DNA from: Lachnospiraceae bacterium
GTDB lineage: Bacteria; Bacillota; Clostridia; Lachnospirales; Lachnospiraceae
NCBI GenBank assembly: GCA_015057035.1
Contig: SVFC01000002.1
Coordinates: 1 to 64,000 of the forward strand
Direction of reading: 5' to 3'
DNA: 64,000 nt
The stretch's first letter is position 1; each line of letters begins with the position of its first letter. The translations under genes were made by a program, and so were the position numbers. The notes beneath the pieces are model-generated. The model searched no databases, was not told the DNA's origin, and saw nothing but the letters and a program-made list of their open reading frames with translations. Below are positions 16,608 through 25,118 of the stretch, in pieces.

Positions 16608-17358
16608 TCAGGTTAAAATAGGAAAATTTATTGCTCAGATGCGAAAAGAGAAGGAGTTTACCCAACGCCAGCTTGCAGAGCAGGTTGGGGTATCGGATAA
16701 AACTGTTTCAAAATGGGAAACAGGAAGAAGTATGCCAGACAATTCTGTGATTATGGATGTTTGTATGGTCCTGGAGATTAATGTGAATGAGTTACTCCTT
16801 GGGGAACGAATTTCAGAAGAGAATTATGTGAATAAAGCAGAGGAAAATATGATTGAGTTGGTGAAGGAGAGTGAACGCCAGAGGCAGAAAGGAAATTGGT
16901 CGGTTATTGGAATGATATTTGGAATTGCTATTTTGTCATTCGCATGTCTTGTGGTGATTTTGTCTATGGGCGGGATAGCTGCGATTGCTCTGTTTTTGGA
17001 TATGCCATCGCTTTTATTTACAATTGGAATCACTGTGTTAGTGTTGGTTGCATCGGGAATGCTGGGAGATTTTTGTATGGGATTTGCGATTGTGTTTGGC
17101 AAAGCGGAACATAGTAGAGAGATGGTGCGAGATGCATGGTGTGCAATGAAGACGGTGTTATTTACATTGCCTTTGGCAGGGGTCTTTATATTTGTGGTAG
17201 GTTTTGTAGGAATTATGGCAATGTTGGATAAATTAGAGATGATTATGCCAAATCTTGCAGTAGCAATGCTTTCTATGTTTTATAGCGTTTTATTGGAGAT
17301 GTTTCTTGTGCCGATAGCCGTACGTTTACATAAAAAACTAAATATTGAAGCAGAATAA
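16600..17358 (+). CDS. XRE-type HTH regulator with membrane domain
   Basis: 252 residues. A HTH_3 domain fills about 8-62 (IAQMRKEKEFTQRQLAEQVGVSDKTVSKWETGRSMPD). A helical linker is followed by four hydrophobic spans (about 105-130, 136-158, 190-214, 220-240). The gene overlaps the MotA-like gene by ATGATTAA, so translation is coupled. A membrane-tethered regulator could sense envelope state and control genes directly. Two further proteins of this plan occur at 51.3 and 55.5 kb. Confidence 0.8.
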   Translation: MINQVKIGKFIAQMRKEKEFTQRQLAEQVGVSDKTVSKWETGRSMPDNSVIMDVCMVLEINVNELLLGERISEENYVNKAEENMIELVKESERQRQKGNWSVIGMIFGIAILSFACLVVILSMGGIAAIALFLDMPSLLFTIGITVLVLVASGMLGDFCMGFAIVFGKAEHSREMVRDAWCAMKTVLFTLPLAGVFIFVVGFVGIMAMLDKLEMIMPNLAVAMLSMFYSVLLEMFLVPIAVRLHKKLNIEAE

Positions 17359-17363
17359 ATAAA

Positions 17364-17399
17364 GCCTCTTTACTGGTAGCCCAGTAAGGAGGTTTTTTT
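17364..17399 (+). terminator. Terminator of the motA-XRE unit
   Basis: Twelve-base stem CCTCTTTACTGG / CCAGTAAGGAGG with loop TAGC, followed by seven T. Confidence 0.85.
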
Positions 17400-17434
17400 C
17401 TGTGATGCAGAGTTTATAAAATTTTCAGAAAATT

Positions 17435-17461
17435 TTAGCACTCACCCGTTGACAGTGCTAA
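17435..17461 (+). promoter_or_regulatory. CIRCE operator (HrcA-binding site)
   Basis: TTAGCACTC (17435-17443), nine-base spacer, CAGTGCTAA (17453-17461): the consensus CIRCE inverted repeat with one mismatch. It overlaps the -35 box of the clpB promoter, so HrcA would block RNA polymerase until heat or folding stress. hrcA itself is not in the window. Confidence 0.92.
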
Positions 17462-17477
17462 CAACTGGTGTTATAAC
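17449..17477 (+). promoter_or_regulatory. clpB promoter
   Basis: TTGACA (17449-17454), 17 bases, TATAAC (17472-17477). The -35 lies within the CIRCE spacer and right arm. Confidence 0.85.
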
Positions 17478-17492
17478 AAAATTGTGTTATTA

Positions 17493-17545
17493 CTCATCGG
17501 GATTAGGCCTCTGTGTATGACACATACTAGTCCCGAGAGATTTTT
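17493..17545 (+). other. 5'-UTR hairpin of clpB
   Basis: CTC-TCGGGA-TAG (17493-17506) pairs with CTA-TCCCGA-GAG (17528-17540); the loop contains TGTGT/ACACA. The stem is followed by ATTTTT and then the AAGGAGG ribosome site. It may protect the transcript, act as a thermosensor or attenuate; the function is unproven. Confidence 0.5.
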
Positions 17546-17560
17546 AAGGAGGTACGCTAA

Positions 17561-20146
17561 ATGAACATTCAGAAATTTACACAGAAATCAATGGAAGCAA
17601 TCAACTCTACAGAAAAGTTAGCGTATGAATACGGTAACCAGGAAATCGAACAGGAGCATCTCTTGGTGGCGCTTTTGCAGCAAGAGGATGGACTGATTAG
17701 TAAACTGATAGAGAAGATGGAGATTAACAAGGAACACTTTACGGAGAACGCTCGCAAGAAATTAGCCACACGTGTGAAGGTGTCAGGTGCGGGACAGATT
17801 TATGTGGGAAAAGACTTAAATAACGTCCTGATTCACGCAGAAGATGAAGCAAAACAGATGGGAGATGAATATGTCTCCGTAGAGCATTTGTTTTTATCCT
17901 TATTAAAATATCCGAATAAGGCAATGAAAGAACTGATTCAGGAATATGGACTTACGCGTGACAGATTTTTGTCTGCTTTGGCAACGGTACGCGGTAACCA
18001 GCGTGTGACTTCGGATAATCCAGAAGCAACCTATGATACGTTGGAAAAATATGGTTATGATATGGTGGAGCGTGCTCGCCAGCAAAAGTTGGACCCGGTT
18101 ATCGGTCGCGATGCAGAAATTCGTAATGTAGTACGTATTTTGTCCAGAAAGACAAAAAACAACCCAGTGTTAATCGGTGAGCCAGGGGTTGGTAAAACTG
18201 CAGTTGTGGAAGGCCTTGCGCAACGAATCGTACGTGGAGATGTGCCAGAGGGACTCAAGGACAAACGTCTTTTTGCCTTGGATATGGGTGCTCTTATCGC
18301 AGGTGCAAAATATCGTGGTGAATTTGAAGAACGTCTCAAGGCAGTGCTTGATGAAGTGAAGGCTTCCGAAGGACAGATTATTTTATTCATCGACGAACTT
18401 CATACCATTGTGGGTGCTGGAAAAACCGATGGTGCTATGGACGCTGGACAGTTGTTAAAACCAATGCTCGCCCGTGGGGAATTGCATTGTGTTGGTGCAA
18501 CAACTTTGGATGAGTATCGTGAGTACATTGAAAAGGATGCAGCATTAGAACGTCGTTTTCAGCCAGTTATGGTGGATGAGCCAACGGTGGAAGATACGAT
18601 TTCTATCTTACGTGGACTTAAGGATAGATACGAGGTTTACCACGGAGTAAAAATCACAGACTCTGCATTAGTGTCTGCCGCTACATTATCGAATCGTTAT
18701 ATTTCTGACCGTTTTTTACCAGACAAGGCAATTGACCTGGTAGATGAAGCCTGTGCTCTGATTAAGACAGAATTGGATTCCATGCCAACCGAACTGGATG
18801 AACTGAATCGTCGCGTAATGCAGATGGAAATTGAAGAAACTGCTTTGAAAAAAGAAACTGACCGTTTAAGCACAGAGCGTTTGGCTGCGTTGCAGAAGGA
18901 ATTGGCAGAATTACGAGACGAATTGAGCGAAAAGAAGGCAAAGTGGACCAACGAAAAAGATGCAGTGGATAAAGTAAGCAAACTTCGTGAATCCATTGAA
19001 AATACCAGAAATGAAATCAAAATTGCACAGCAGAATTATGATCTGGAAAAGGCTGCGGAATTGCAGTATGGTATTTTGCCACAGATGGAGAAGCAGTTGG
19101 CTGCGGAGGAAGAGGTCCTTAAAAATCGTGATTTGTCTCTAGTGCGCGAGAAGGTAATAGAAGAAGAGATTTCACGTATCATTTCTCGTTGGACAGGAAT
19201 TCCTGTAGCGAAACTGACAGAGAGTGAACGCAATAAAACATTGCATTTGGACGAGGAACTTCATAAACGAGTTGTTGGTCAGGATGAGGGAGTAACGCTG
19301 GTGACAGAAGCAATAATCCGTTCTAAAGCGGGCATCAAAGACCCATCCAAACCAATTGGTTCCTTCCTGTTTTTAGGGCCTACTGGTGTGGGTAAAACAG
19401 AACTCGCCAAAGCTTTGGCTGCAAGTCTGTTTGATGATGAAAGCAATATGGTGCGTTTGGACATGAGCGAATATATGGAGAAGTATTCGGTATCCCGTTT
19501 GATTGGAGCGCCTCCAGGGTATGTGGGCTATGATGAAGGTGGCCAGCTTACCGAAGCTGTTCGTCGTAAGCCATATTCTGTAGTGCTTTTTGATGAAGTG
19601 GAAAAGGCACATCCTGATGTATTCAACGTGTTACTTCAAGTGTTGGATGATGGACGTATTACAGATTCTCAGGGACGCACTGTGGACTTTAAAAATACGA
19701 TTATTATTATGACAAGTAATCTTGGGTCAGATTATTTGCTGGAAGGAATTGAAGCTAATGGTACGATTTCTGCACACGCCCAGGAAGCGGTGATGAATGT
19801 GGTGCGTGCCCATTTCCGCCCAGAATTCTTAAACCGTCTTGATGAAATCATTATGTTCAAACCGCTTAGCAAGGATAACATTGGTAACATTATTACTCTT
19901 ATGATGGCAGATTTGAATTCTCGATTGGTTGATAGAGAGTTGTCAGTTGTATTAACTGATGCAGCAGCTTCATTTATAGTAGAGCATGGCTACGACCCAA
20001 TCTATGGCGCTCGCCCATTGAAGAGATTTCTGCAGAAGCATGTGGAAACTCTTTCCGCGAAACTCATTCTTGCAGATCAGGTTCAGATGGGGGATACCAT
20101 CGTGATTGATGTGGAAGATGGAGAATTGGTGGCGAAGGGGAGATAA
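17561..20146 (+). CDS. clpB: Disaggregase chaperone ClpB
   Basis: 861-residue Hsp100 ATPase that extracts proteins from aggregates with DnaK. An N-domain (1-145) precedes AAA+ module 1 with Walker A GEPGVGKT (about 206-213) and Walker B ILFIDELH. The long coiled-coil M-domain (about 410-530: [25 protein letters not shown]...) distinguishes ClpB from ClpC/ClpA. AAA+ module 2 has Walker A GPTGVGKT (606-613) and Walker [12 protein letters not shown]. Length is normal. Strong AAGGAGG site at 17545-17552. HrcA control is indicated by the CIRCE element. Confidence 0.98.
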   Translation: MNIQKFTQKSMEAINSTEKLAYEYGNQEIEQEHLLVALLQQEDGLISKLIEKMEINKEHFTENARKKLATRVKVSGAGQIYVGKDLNNVLIHAEDEAKQMGDEYVSVEHLFLSLLKYPNKAMKELIQEYGLTRDRFLSALATVRGNQRVTSDNPEATYDTLEKYGYDMVERARQQKLDPVIGRDAEIRNVVRILSRKTKNNPVLIGEPGVGKTAVVEGLAQRIVRGDVPEGLKDKRLFALDMGALIAGAKYRGEFEERLKAVLDEVKASEGQIILFIDELHTIVGAGKTDGAMDAGQLLKPMLARGELHCVGATTLDEYREYIEKDAALERRFQPVMVDEPTVEDTISILRGLKDRYEVYHGVKITDSALVSAATLSNRYISDRFLPDKAIDLVDEACALIKTELDSMPTELDELNRRVMQMEIEETALKKETDRLSTERLAALQKELAELRDELSEKKAKWTNEKDAVDKVSKLRESIENTRNEIKIAQQNYDLEKAAELQYGILPQMEKQLAAEEEVLKNRDLSLVREKVIEEEISRIISRWTGIPVAKLTESERNKTLHLDEELHKRVVGQDEGVTLVTEAIIRSKAGIKDPSKPIGSFLFLGPTGVGKTELAKALAASLFDDESNMVRLDMSEYMEKYSVSRLIGAPPGYVGYDEGGQLTEAVRRKPYSVVLFDEVEKAHPDVFNVLLQVLDDGRITDSQGRTVDFKNTIIIMTSNLGSDYLLEGIEANGTISAHAQEAVMNVVRAHFRPEFLNRLDEIIMFKPLSKDNIGNIITLMMADLNSRLVDRELSVVLTDAAASFIVEHGYDPIYGARPLKRFLQKHVETLSAKLILADQVQMGDTIVIDVEDGELVAKGR

Positions 20147-20163
20147 ATGAATAATAATTAATG

Positions 20164-20197
20164 TTTTGAGGAGGAAAATGAATTTTCCTCCTCAAAA
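20164..20197. other. Perfect 16-base inverted repeat after clpB
   Basis: TTTTGAGGAGGAAAAT / ATTTTCCTCCTCAAAA around a GA loop. It is a strong stem but no T-run follows in either direction, so it is an unusual 3' end and not a standard terminator. Confidence 0.6.
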
Positions 20198-20370
20198 AAA
20201 TGCAAAAACAATCACTATTTCCCAATATCAACCATATTTTTATAATGAAAATGAATTTTAATGATAAGAAAAATTCATATTGAAAACTATTCCCTATAAG
20301 CATCTTTTATGATATTCTAGTTAAAGGCTGGTAGAAACTGTAAAAGAGACATCAGAGAGAAGGAGGAGCC

Positions 20371-21696
20371 ATGGATTTATTTGAATATATGCGTGAACAG
20401 AATAGCAAGTCAGAATCACCACTGGCTTCTCGGTTAAGACCAACAACTTTGGAAGAGGTGGTTGGACAGCAGCATATCGTTGGCAAGGATAAACTGCTAT
20501 ATCGTGCCATTAAGGCGGATAAGTTAAGTTCTATTATTTTTTATGGGCCACCAGGAACGGGTAAGACTACGTTGGCGAAGGTAATTGCCAATACTACCAG
20601 TGCGGAATTTAAGCAGATTAATGCCACATCTGCCGGCAAGAAGGATATGGAAGAAGTGGTTCAGGAAGCGAAGAATACCAGTGGAATGTATGGTAAGAAG
20701 ACCATTCTGTTCATTGACGAAATTCATCGTTTTAATAAGGGACAGCAGGATTATCTGTTGCCATTCGTAGAGGATGGAACCATTATTCTGATTGGTGCCA
20801 CAACGGAAAATCCTTACTTTGAAGTAAATAGTGCGCTTTTGTCCCGTTCTATTATTTTTGAACTGAAGAAGTTAGAGAAAGAAGATATCAAGACGCTCTT
20901 ACTTAGAGCGGTGAATGATAAAGAAAAAGGTATGGGTTCTTACCATGCCACCATTGATGAAGATGCGTTGGAGTTTTTGGCAGATGTATGTAATGGTGAT
21001 GCCAGAGCAGCGCTTACAGCCATTGAACTGGGAATTCTCACGACAGAGAGAGCTGAAGATGGATTGATTCATATTACGATTGATGTGGCAAGTGAGTGTA
21101 TCCAGAAGCGTGTTATTTCCTACGATAAGACAGGGGATAATCATTATGATACGATCTCTGCCTTTATCAAGAGTATGAGAGGGTCTGACCCAGATGCGGC
21201 AGTGTACTATCTGGCACGTATGTTGTATGCGGGAGAGGACATTAAATTCATAGCAAGAAGAATTATGATTTGTGCGTCTGAGGACGTGGGTAATGCTGAC
21301 CCAATGGCGCTTGTGGTTGCCACATCGGCTGCCCAGGCAGTAGAGAGAATTGGTATGCCAGAGGCACAGATTATTTTATCTCAGGCGGTTACTTATGTAG
21401 CCTGTGCGCCAAAGAGCAATGCGGCCTACGGAGCCATCGATGCAGCTATGGGTGCAGTGAGAAATAATGTGACACCGCCAGTCCCAGTACATTTGCAGGA
21501 TGCCCATTACAAGGGTGCAGAAAAACTAGGACACGGTTTGGGATATAAATACGCCCATGATTATCCTAATCATTACGTAGAGCAGCAGTATCTGCCAGAT
21601 GCCCTGGTAGGAACCAAGTTCTATGAGCCAACAGAGATGGGATATGAGGCGAAGATTCGCGAGCATTTCAAGAAGATAAAAGCGCAAAATATATAA
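20371..21696 (+). CDS. rarA: Replication-associated AAA+ ATPase RarA/MgsA
   Basis: 441 residues, clamp-loader-like ATPase acting at stalled replication forks. Begins MDLFEYMREQ...PLASRLRPTTLEEVVGQQHIVG, Walker A GPPGTGKT (59-66), Walker B TILFIDEIHRFNKGQQD (about 111-127), sensor 1 IGATTENPYFEVN and the C-terminal domain with CPKSNAAYGAIDAA and the GYKYAHDYPNHYVEQQYLPD signature. Length is normal. GAAGGAGGAG site before the ATG. Confidence 0.96.
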   Translation: MDLFEYMREQNSKSESPLASRLRPTTLEEVVGQQHIVGKDKLLYRAIKADKLSSIIFYGPPGTGKTTLAKVIANTTSAEFKQINATSAGKKDMEEVVQEAKNTSGMYGKKTILFIDEIHRFNKGQQDYLLPFVEDGTIILIGATTENPYFEVNSALLSRSIIFELKKLEKEDIKTLLLRAVNDKEKGMGSYHATIDEDALEFLADVCNGDARAALTAIELGILTTERAEDGLIHITIDVASECIQKRVISYDKTGDNHYDTISAFIKSMRGSDPDAAVYYLARMLYAGEDIKFIARRIMICASEDVGNADPMALVVATSAAQAVERIGMPEAQIILSQAVTYVACAPKSNAAYGAIDAAMGAVRNNVTPPVPVHLQDAHYKGAEKLGHGLGYKYAHDYPNHYVEQQYLPDALVGTKFYEPTEMGYEAKIREHFKKIKAQNI

Positions 21697-21750
21697 ATTA
21701 TGAAGAATAGTTAAAAAATAGTAATACCATGCGTTAGGAGGAATATTAGC

Positions 21751-23037
21751 ATGCAGCAGTATCAGGAAATGACAAAAGAAGAATTACTTCAGGAAAAGGC
21801 TTTATTGGAAACAGAATATGATAAAATCAAGGCCCTTAATTTGAAGTTAGACATGTCCAGAGGTAAGCCATCTGCAGAGCAGTTGGATTTGTCTATGGGA
21901 ATTTTGGATGCGATTGATTCAAATACTGCACTTGTAAGTGAAAATGGAATGGACCTTCGTAACTATGGTGTTTTAGATGGAATTCCAGAAGCAAAACGAC
22001 TCCTGGCAGAAATGTTAGGATGCCACGAAGATAGCGTGATTGTGTATGGTAACTCCAGTCTTAATGTTATGTACGATCAGATTTCCAGAGCAATGGTACT
22101 GGGTATTTGTGGAAATACTCCTTGGTGCAAGCTGGATAAGGTCAAATTCCTCTGTCCAGTGCCAGGATATGATAGACATTTTGCAATTACAGAGACTTTT
22201 GGAATTGAAATGATTAACATTCCTCTGTACGAGGATGGTCCAGACATGGACATGGTAGAACAGTATGTGAATAATGATCCTGCGGTAAAAGGTATCTGGT
22301 GCGTGCCAAAATATGCAAACCCAACTGGAACTTCATATTCAGACGAGACTGTGCTCCGTTTTGCCAGATTAAAACCAGCTGCTCCAGATTTTAGAATTTT
22401 CTGGGATAACGCATATTGTGTACACCATCTGTATGAAGACAGACAGGATGTAATCCTTAATATTTTGGCAGAGTGTGAGGAAGCAGGCAATCCAGATATC
22501 GTATTTGAATTCTGTTCTACAAGTAAGGTGACCTTCCCTGGTGCGGGAATTGCAGCCCTTGCTGCATCGCAGAATAACATTGCAGATATTAAAAAACAAC
22601 TGACGATTCAGACCATCGGCTACGATAAAACAAACCAGCGTCGCCATGCAATTTACTTCAAGAATTTTGATGGTATCAAGCAGCATATGATGAAACAGGC
22701 TGACCTGATTCGCCCAAAATTCGAAATGCTTGATGAGCTTATGACCGCAGAGATTAAGAGTCGTGGTATTGGTAACTGGGTAAATCCAATTGGTGGATAC
22801 TTTATCTGCTTCGAGTCTTTGGAAGGTTGCGCAAAAGACATCATTACAAAGTGTAAAGAAGCTGGCGTGACTATGACTGGAGCGGGCGCGCCATTCCCAT
22901 ATGGAAAAGACCCAAAAGATAATGTAATCCGTATTGCTCCAACTTATCCATCGGTAGAAGAGTTGAGAAAAGCTGCAGAAGTATTTGTGGTGTGTGTAAG
23001 ACTCGCCAGTGTGAATAAGTTACTGGAAAATATGTAA
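21751..23037 (+). CDS. Class I aminotransferase, probable aspartate aminotransferase (MocR-like Ic type)
   Basis: 428-residue PLP enzyme. GKPSAEQLDLS near the N-terminus, YGNSSLNVMYDQ, CPVPGYDRHFAITE, VPKYANPTGTSYSDE, DNAYCVHHLY and the PLP-lysine motif CSTSKVTFPGAGIAALAAS (Lys near residue 256) match the Aminotran_MocR branch, members of which are aspartate aminotransferases. It would move amino groups between aspartate or another amino acid and 2-oxoglutarate. Strong AGGAGG site; monocistronic with a terminator at 23073. Confidence 0.88.
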   Translation: MQQYQEMTKEELLQEKALLETEYDKIKALNLKLDMSRGKPSAEQLDLSMGILDAIDSNTALVSENGMDLRNYGVLDGIPEAKRLLAEMLGCHEDSVIVYGNSSLNVMYDQISRAMVLGICGNTPWCKLDKVKFLCPVPGYDRHFAITETFGIEMINIPLYEDGPDMDMVEQYVNNDPAVKGIWCVPKYANPTGTSYSDETVLRFARLKPAAPDFRIFWDNAYCVHHLYEDRQDVILNILAECEEAGNPDIVFEFCSTSKVTFPGAGIAALAASQNNIADIKKQLTIQTIGYDKTNQRRHAIYFKNFDGIKQHMMKQADLIRPKFEMLDELMTAEIKSRGIGNWVNPIGGYFICFESLEGCAKDIITKCKEAGVTMTGAGAPFPYGKDPKDNVIRIAPTYPSVEELRKAAEVFVVCVRLASVNKLLENM

Positions 23038-23072
23038 AATCTTGAAAAAATATAAGAATGTGAGTATCATAG

Positions 23073-23105
23073 AAAGTGCCTAGGCAATTGCTTTGGCACT
23101 TTTTT
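23073..23105 (+). terminator. Terminator of the aminotransferase gene
   Basis: Stem AAAGTGCC (23073-23080) / GGCACTTT (23095-23102) with an AGGCAATTGCTT loop and a T-run. The ribosome site of the next gene follows immediately. Confidence 0.75.
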
Positions 23106-23122
23106 AGTGGAGGAATCAAATT

Positions 23123-23590
23123 ATGACTCGAAAAGAAAAAGCGATGCAGAGCTTCTTAGATGGCTATAACTGTTCCCAGTGTATGATATTGGCTTTTGAA
23201 GATGTCATCAAGGCGAACTCGGATATAGATATTGATATGGCACTGAGAATTGCGTCACCATTCGGCGGGGGTATGGGACGACTTCGTGAAGTTTGTGGAA
23301 GTGTCAGTGGAATGTTCATGATTCTGGGATATATTAAGGGCTATAGTGCGCCAGGAGATTATGAAGGCAAGAAGGAACTCTATGCTCATATTCAGGAGTT
23401 GGCGAAACGCTATGAGGCGGCGAATGGCTCAATTGTTTGTAGAGAATTATTAGGACTTGATGTAAAACGCCAGGATGCTGTTCCGGAAAAACGTACAGAA
23501 GAGTATTATAAAAATCGTCCATGTACGGAAAAAATCGGAAGTGCAGCAGAGATACTGGAAGGTTATTTAGAAGAGCTTGAAATTTTATAA
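23123..23590 (+). CDS. C_GCAxxG_C_C-family putative redox protein
   Basis: 155 residues of the C_GCAxxG_C_C family (PF09719), small anaerobe proteins predicted to bind a redox cofactor through conserved cysteines. Visible are YNCSQCMILAF (Cys17, Cys20), ASPFGGGMGRLREVCGSVSGMFMILG, SIVCRELLG and RPCTEKIG. The ATG follows GTGGAGGAA. Members are often near flavodoxin or hydrogenase genes; here it lies between an aminotransferase and a chemoreceptor, each with its own terminator. No enzymatic role is established. Confidence 0.82.
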   Translation: MTRKEKAMQSFLDGYNCSQCMILAFEDVIKANSDIDIDMALRIASPFGGGMGRLREVCGSVSGMFMILGYIKGYSAPGDYEGKKELYAHIQELAKRYEAANGSIVCRELLGLDVKRQDAVPEKRTEEYYKNRPCTEKIGSAAEILEGYLEELEIL

Positions 23591-23608
23591 TATACAATAT
23601 AAACCAAA

Positions 23609-23657
23609 AAGTTTTATCCAATGCGCAGAGACTGTGATGGCGGATAGGACTTTTTTT
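23609..23657 (+). terminator. Terminator after the C_GCAxxG_C_C gene
   Basis: Eleven-base stem AAGTTTTATCC (23609-23619) / GGATAGGACTT (23642-23652) plus T-run. Confidence 0.75.
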
Positions 23658-23658
23658 A

Positions 23659-23687
23659 TTTACTTTTCATACAATATTTGCTATGCT
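23659..23687 (+). promoter_or_regulatory. Possible promoter of the cytosolic chemoreceptor
   Basis: TTTACT (23659-23664), 17 bases, TATGCT (23682-23687), 40 bases before the chosen ATG. Confidence 0.4.
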
Positions 23688-23727
23688 ATATCTAGGTATG
23701 TGTAAAAACAACTACGGGGGAAAAAGA

Positions 23728-24723
23728 ATGTTATTTGGACAAAAGAAAATGAACGAAGCAGTTGAATTGGAAAGACAGCAGGCAAAAGAGATTTTGCAGG
23801 ATGTGCATGCAACGGTTGCAAACCTCGAAGTTTCTATTGATGGTGTGACAGAGAAGATTGGACATGTGTCAGATGAAACCACCAATATTTCCAGTGTCAT
23901 GGAAGAATTTACTGCATCTATGCAGGAGATGTCTTCTAACATTAACGAATTGTCTGATACCATGGGAGAGATGGACGAATCTTTTCAGCAGATGAGCGAG
24001 GAAGCCAAAGAAGGCGCAGACTATGCCCAGAATAGCAATAATGATGCATACGACATCATGAAACGTTCAGAGGAAGAACGTCGTGAAGTAGAGGCTAAGG
24101 CTGAGAGCGTAGAGATTGCTATGCGCGAGAAAATTGAACAGTCCAAGAAAGCGGAACGTATATTAGACCTGACCAAGGATATTTTAGAGATTGCAGACCA
24201 GACGAACCTGTTAGCTTTAAATGCTTCTATAGAGGCTGCAAGAGCTGGAGAAGCTGGAAGAGGCTTTGCTGTAGTTGCGGATGAGATTACCAAGCTTGCA
24301 TCTATGACCAGTGTTACCGCTAGCGAAATCAATGAGATTTCCAACACGGTTCTTACTGCTGTAAGTCAGTTGGCAGAAGAGGCCAATAAGGTAGTTGAAT
24401 TCATGAGAGACAAAACCATCGGCAGTTACACAGAATTAGTTGAGGTAGGACATAAATATCAGAATGATTCGAAAATTATGTTTGATAAGATGCAGGATTT
24501 TGCATATATTGCTCAGAATTTGTCAGAGCAGTTAGCGGATGCGACCAAAACCATCGAATCTATTCGTTCTGCTTCTACAGAATCTGCTAATGCCATGGGA
24601 GAGTTAACAGATAGTGTTATGATTATCTCAGAACATGTGGATGAGCTTCGAGAATATAACGAAGAAAATGATAGAGTAGCCAATGAAATTAAAAATAAAA
24701 TTGTGAAAAGTGGACGCTTTTAG
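23728..24723 (+). CDS. Soluble methyl-accepting chemotaxis protein
   Basis: 331 residues, no transmembrane span, almost wholly the helical MCP signalling domain. The hairpin tip [35 protein letters not shown] is intact. The first 30 residues ([23 protein letters not shown]) form a short helix and offer no classical sensor domain, so input must come from a partner or from this helix. ATG at 23728 is chosen since GGGGG lies 6-10 bases upstream; 15 further upstream residues look non-native. The terminator stem begins within the final codons. Confidence 0.9.
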   Translation: MLFGQKKMNEAVELERQQAKEILQDVHATVANLEVSIDGVTEKIGHVSDETTNISSVMEEFTASMQEMSSNINELSDTMGEMDESFQQMSEEAKEGADYAQNSNNDAYDIMKRSEEERREVEAKAESVEIAMREKIEQSKKAERILDLTKDILEIADQTNLLALNASIEAARAGEAGRGFAVVADEITKLASMTSVTASEINEISNTVLTAVSQLAEEANKVVEFMRDKTIGSYTELVEVGHKYQNDSKIMFDKMQDFAYIAQNLSEQLADATKTIESIRSASTESANAMGELTDSVMIISEHVDELREYNEENDRVANEIKNKIVKSGRF

Positions 24724-24737
24724 CGTTCACTTTTTTT
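24707..24737 (+). terminator. Terminator overlapping the chemoreceptor stop
   Basis: AAAGTGGACGCT (24707-24718) / AGCGTTCACTTT (24722-24733), loop TTT, then a T-run. The 5' arm lies inside the coding sequence. Confidence 0.85.
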
Positions 24738-24750
24738 GCATATTTACTAA

Positions 24751-24779
24751 TTTACAAATGCAATATTAGTGGATATAAT
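24751..24779 (+). promoter_or_regulatory. Promoter of the Tad-like operon
   Basis: TTTACA (24751-24756), 17 bases, TATAAT (24774-24779). Transcription would begin near 24786, leaving a leader of about 138 bases before the first start codon. Confidence 0.75.
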
Positions 24780-24785
24780 ATGCTT

Positions 24786-24923
24786 ATCTTTTTTTCTAAC
24801 AAATGTTTTGTAGTGGAGTACGAAACATTTGTCATTGCCGTTGTGTCACGGCTTTACCCATTTTTAGGTAAACAATGTCTTGCATATGGTTTCTTATGCC
24901 GTTTTTACGGAGAAAGGAAAAAT
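24786..24923 (+). promoter_or_regulatory. Structured 5' leader of the Tad-like operon
   Basis: Five consecutive hairpins are readable. ACAAATGTTTTGTA (24799-24812) pairs with TACGAAACATTTGT (24819-24832), a 14-base stem with one G-U pair. GCCGT/ACGGC follows (24837-24841, 24848-24852), then TTTACC/GGTAAA (24853-24858, 24867-24872), GCATA/TATGC (24882-24886, 24895-24899) and CCGT/ACGG beside the ribosome site (24899-24910). The density of stems suggests an RNA regulator. It does not match the c-di-GMP riboswitch consensus I know. No coding frame fits. Confidence 0.5.
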
Positions 24924-25106
24924 ATGAAAGAAGTATTTCAAGAATATGGTGGTGTTATTGTAACAATTATTGCAATTGTTTCATTAATTGGTGTTATTTC
25001 TGCTGTGATAGGAACAGGAGAAGAAGGAATCATTGGAACTGCATTTACGGAGCTCATAGAGAGTTTCTTTGAGCAGGCGGGAGTATCTCTGGGGACGGAA
25101 ACGTAA
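24924..25106 (+). CDS. Pilin-like small membrane protein (Flp-like)
   Basis: 60 residues, MKEVFQEYGGVIVTIIAIVSLIGVISAVIG then an amphipathic tail. The EYGG followed by one hydrophobic helix recalls the mature N-terminus of Flp/Tad pilins, whose conserved processing-site motif includes EY. Unlike standard Flp prepilins there is no positively charged leader before a Gly cleavage site, so it may be used unprocessed. The ATG at 24924 has AAAGGAAA upstream. First gene of the Tad-like operon; two further small proteins with the same N-terminal pattern occur at 27968 and 28076. The pilin role is inferred. Confidence 0.6.
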   Translation: MKEVFQEYGGVIVTIIAIVSLIGVISAVIGTGEEGIIGTAFTELIESFFEQAGVSLGTET

Positions 25107-25118
25107 AAGGGGGACACC

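Noticed and set aside
20164-20197. Rho-independent terminator of clpB
   Set aside because: The stem is perfect but no T-run follows on either strand, so it is listed as an inverted repeat only.
24786-24923. c-di-GMP riboswitch in the Tad-like leader
   Set aside because: The conserved class I core and the class II pattern I know are not present; kept only as an unassigned structured leader.
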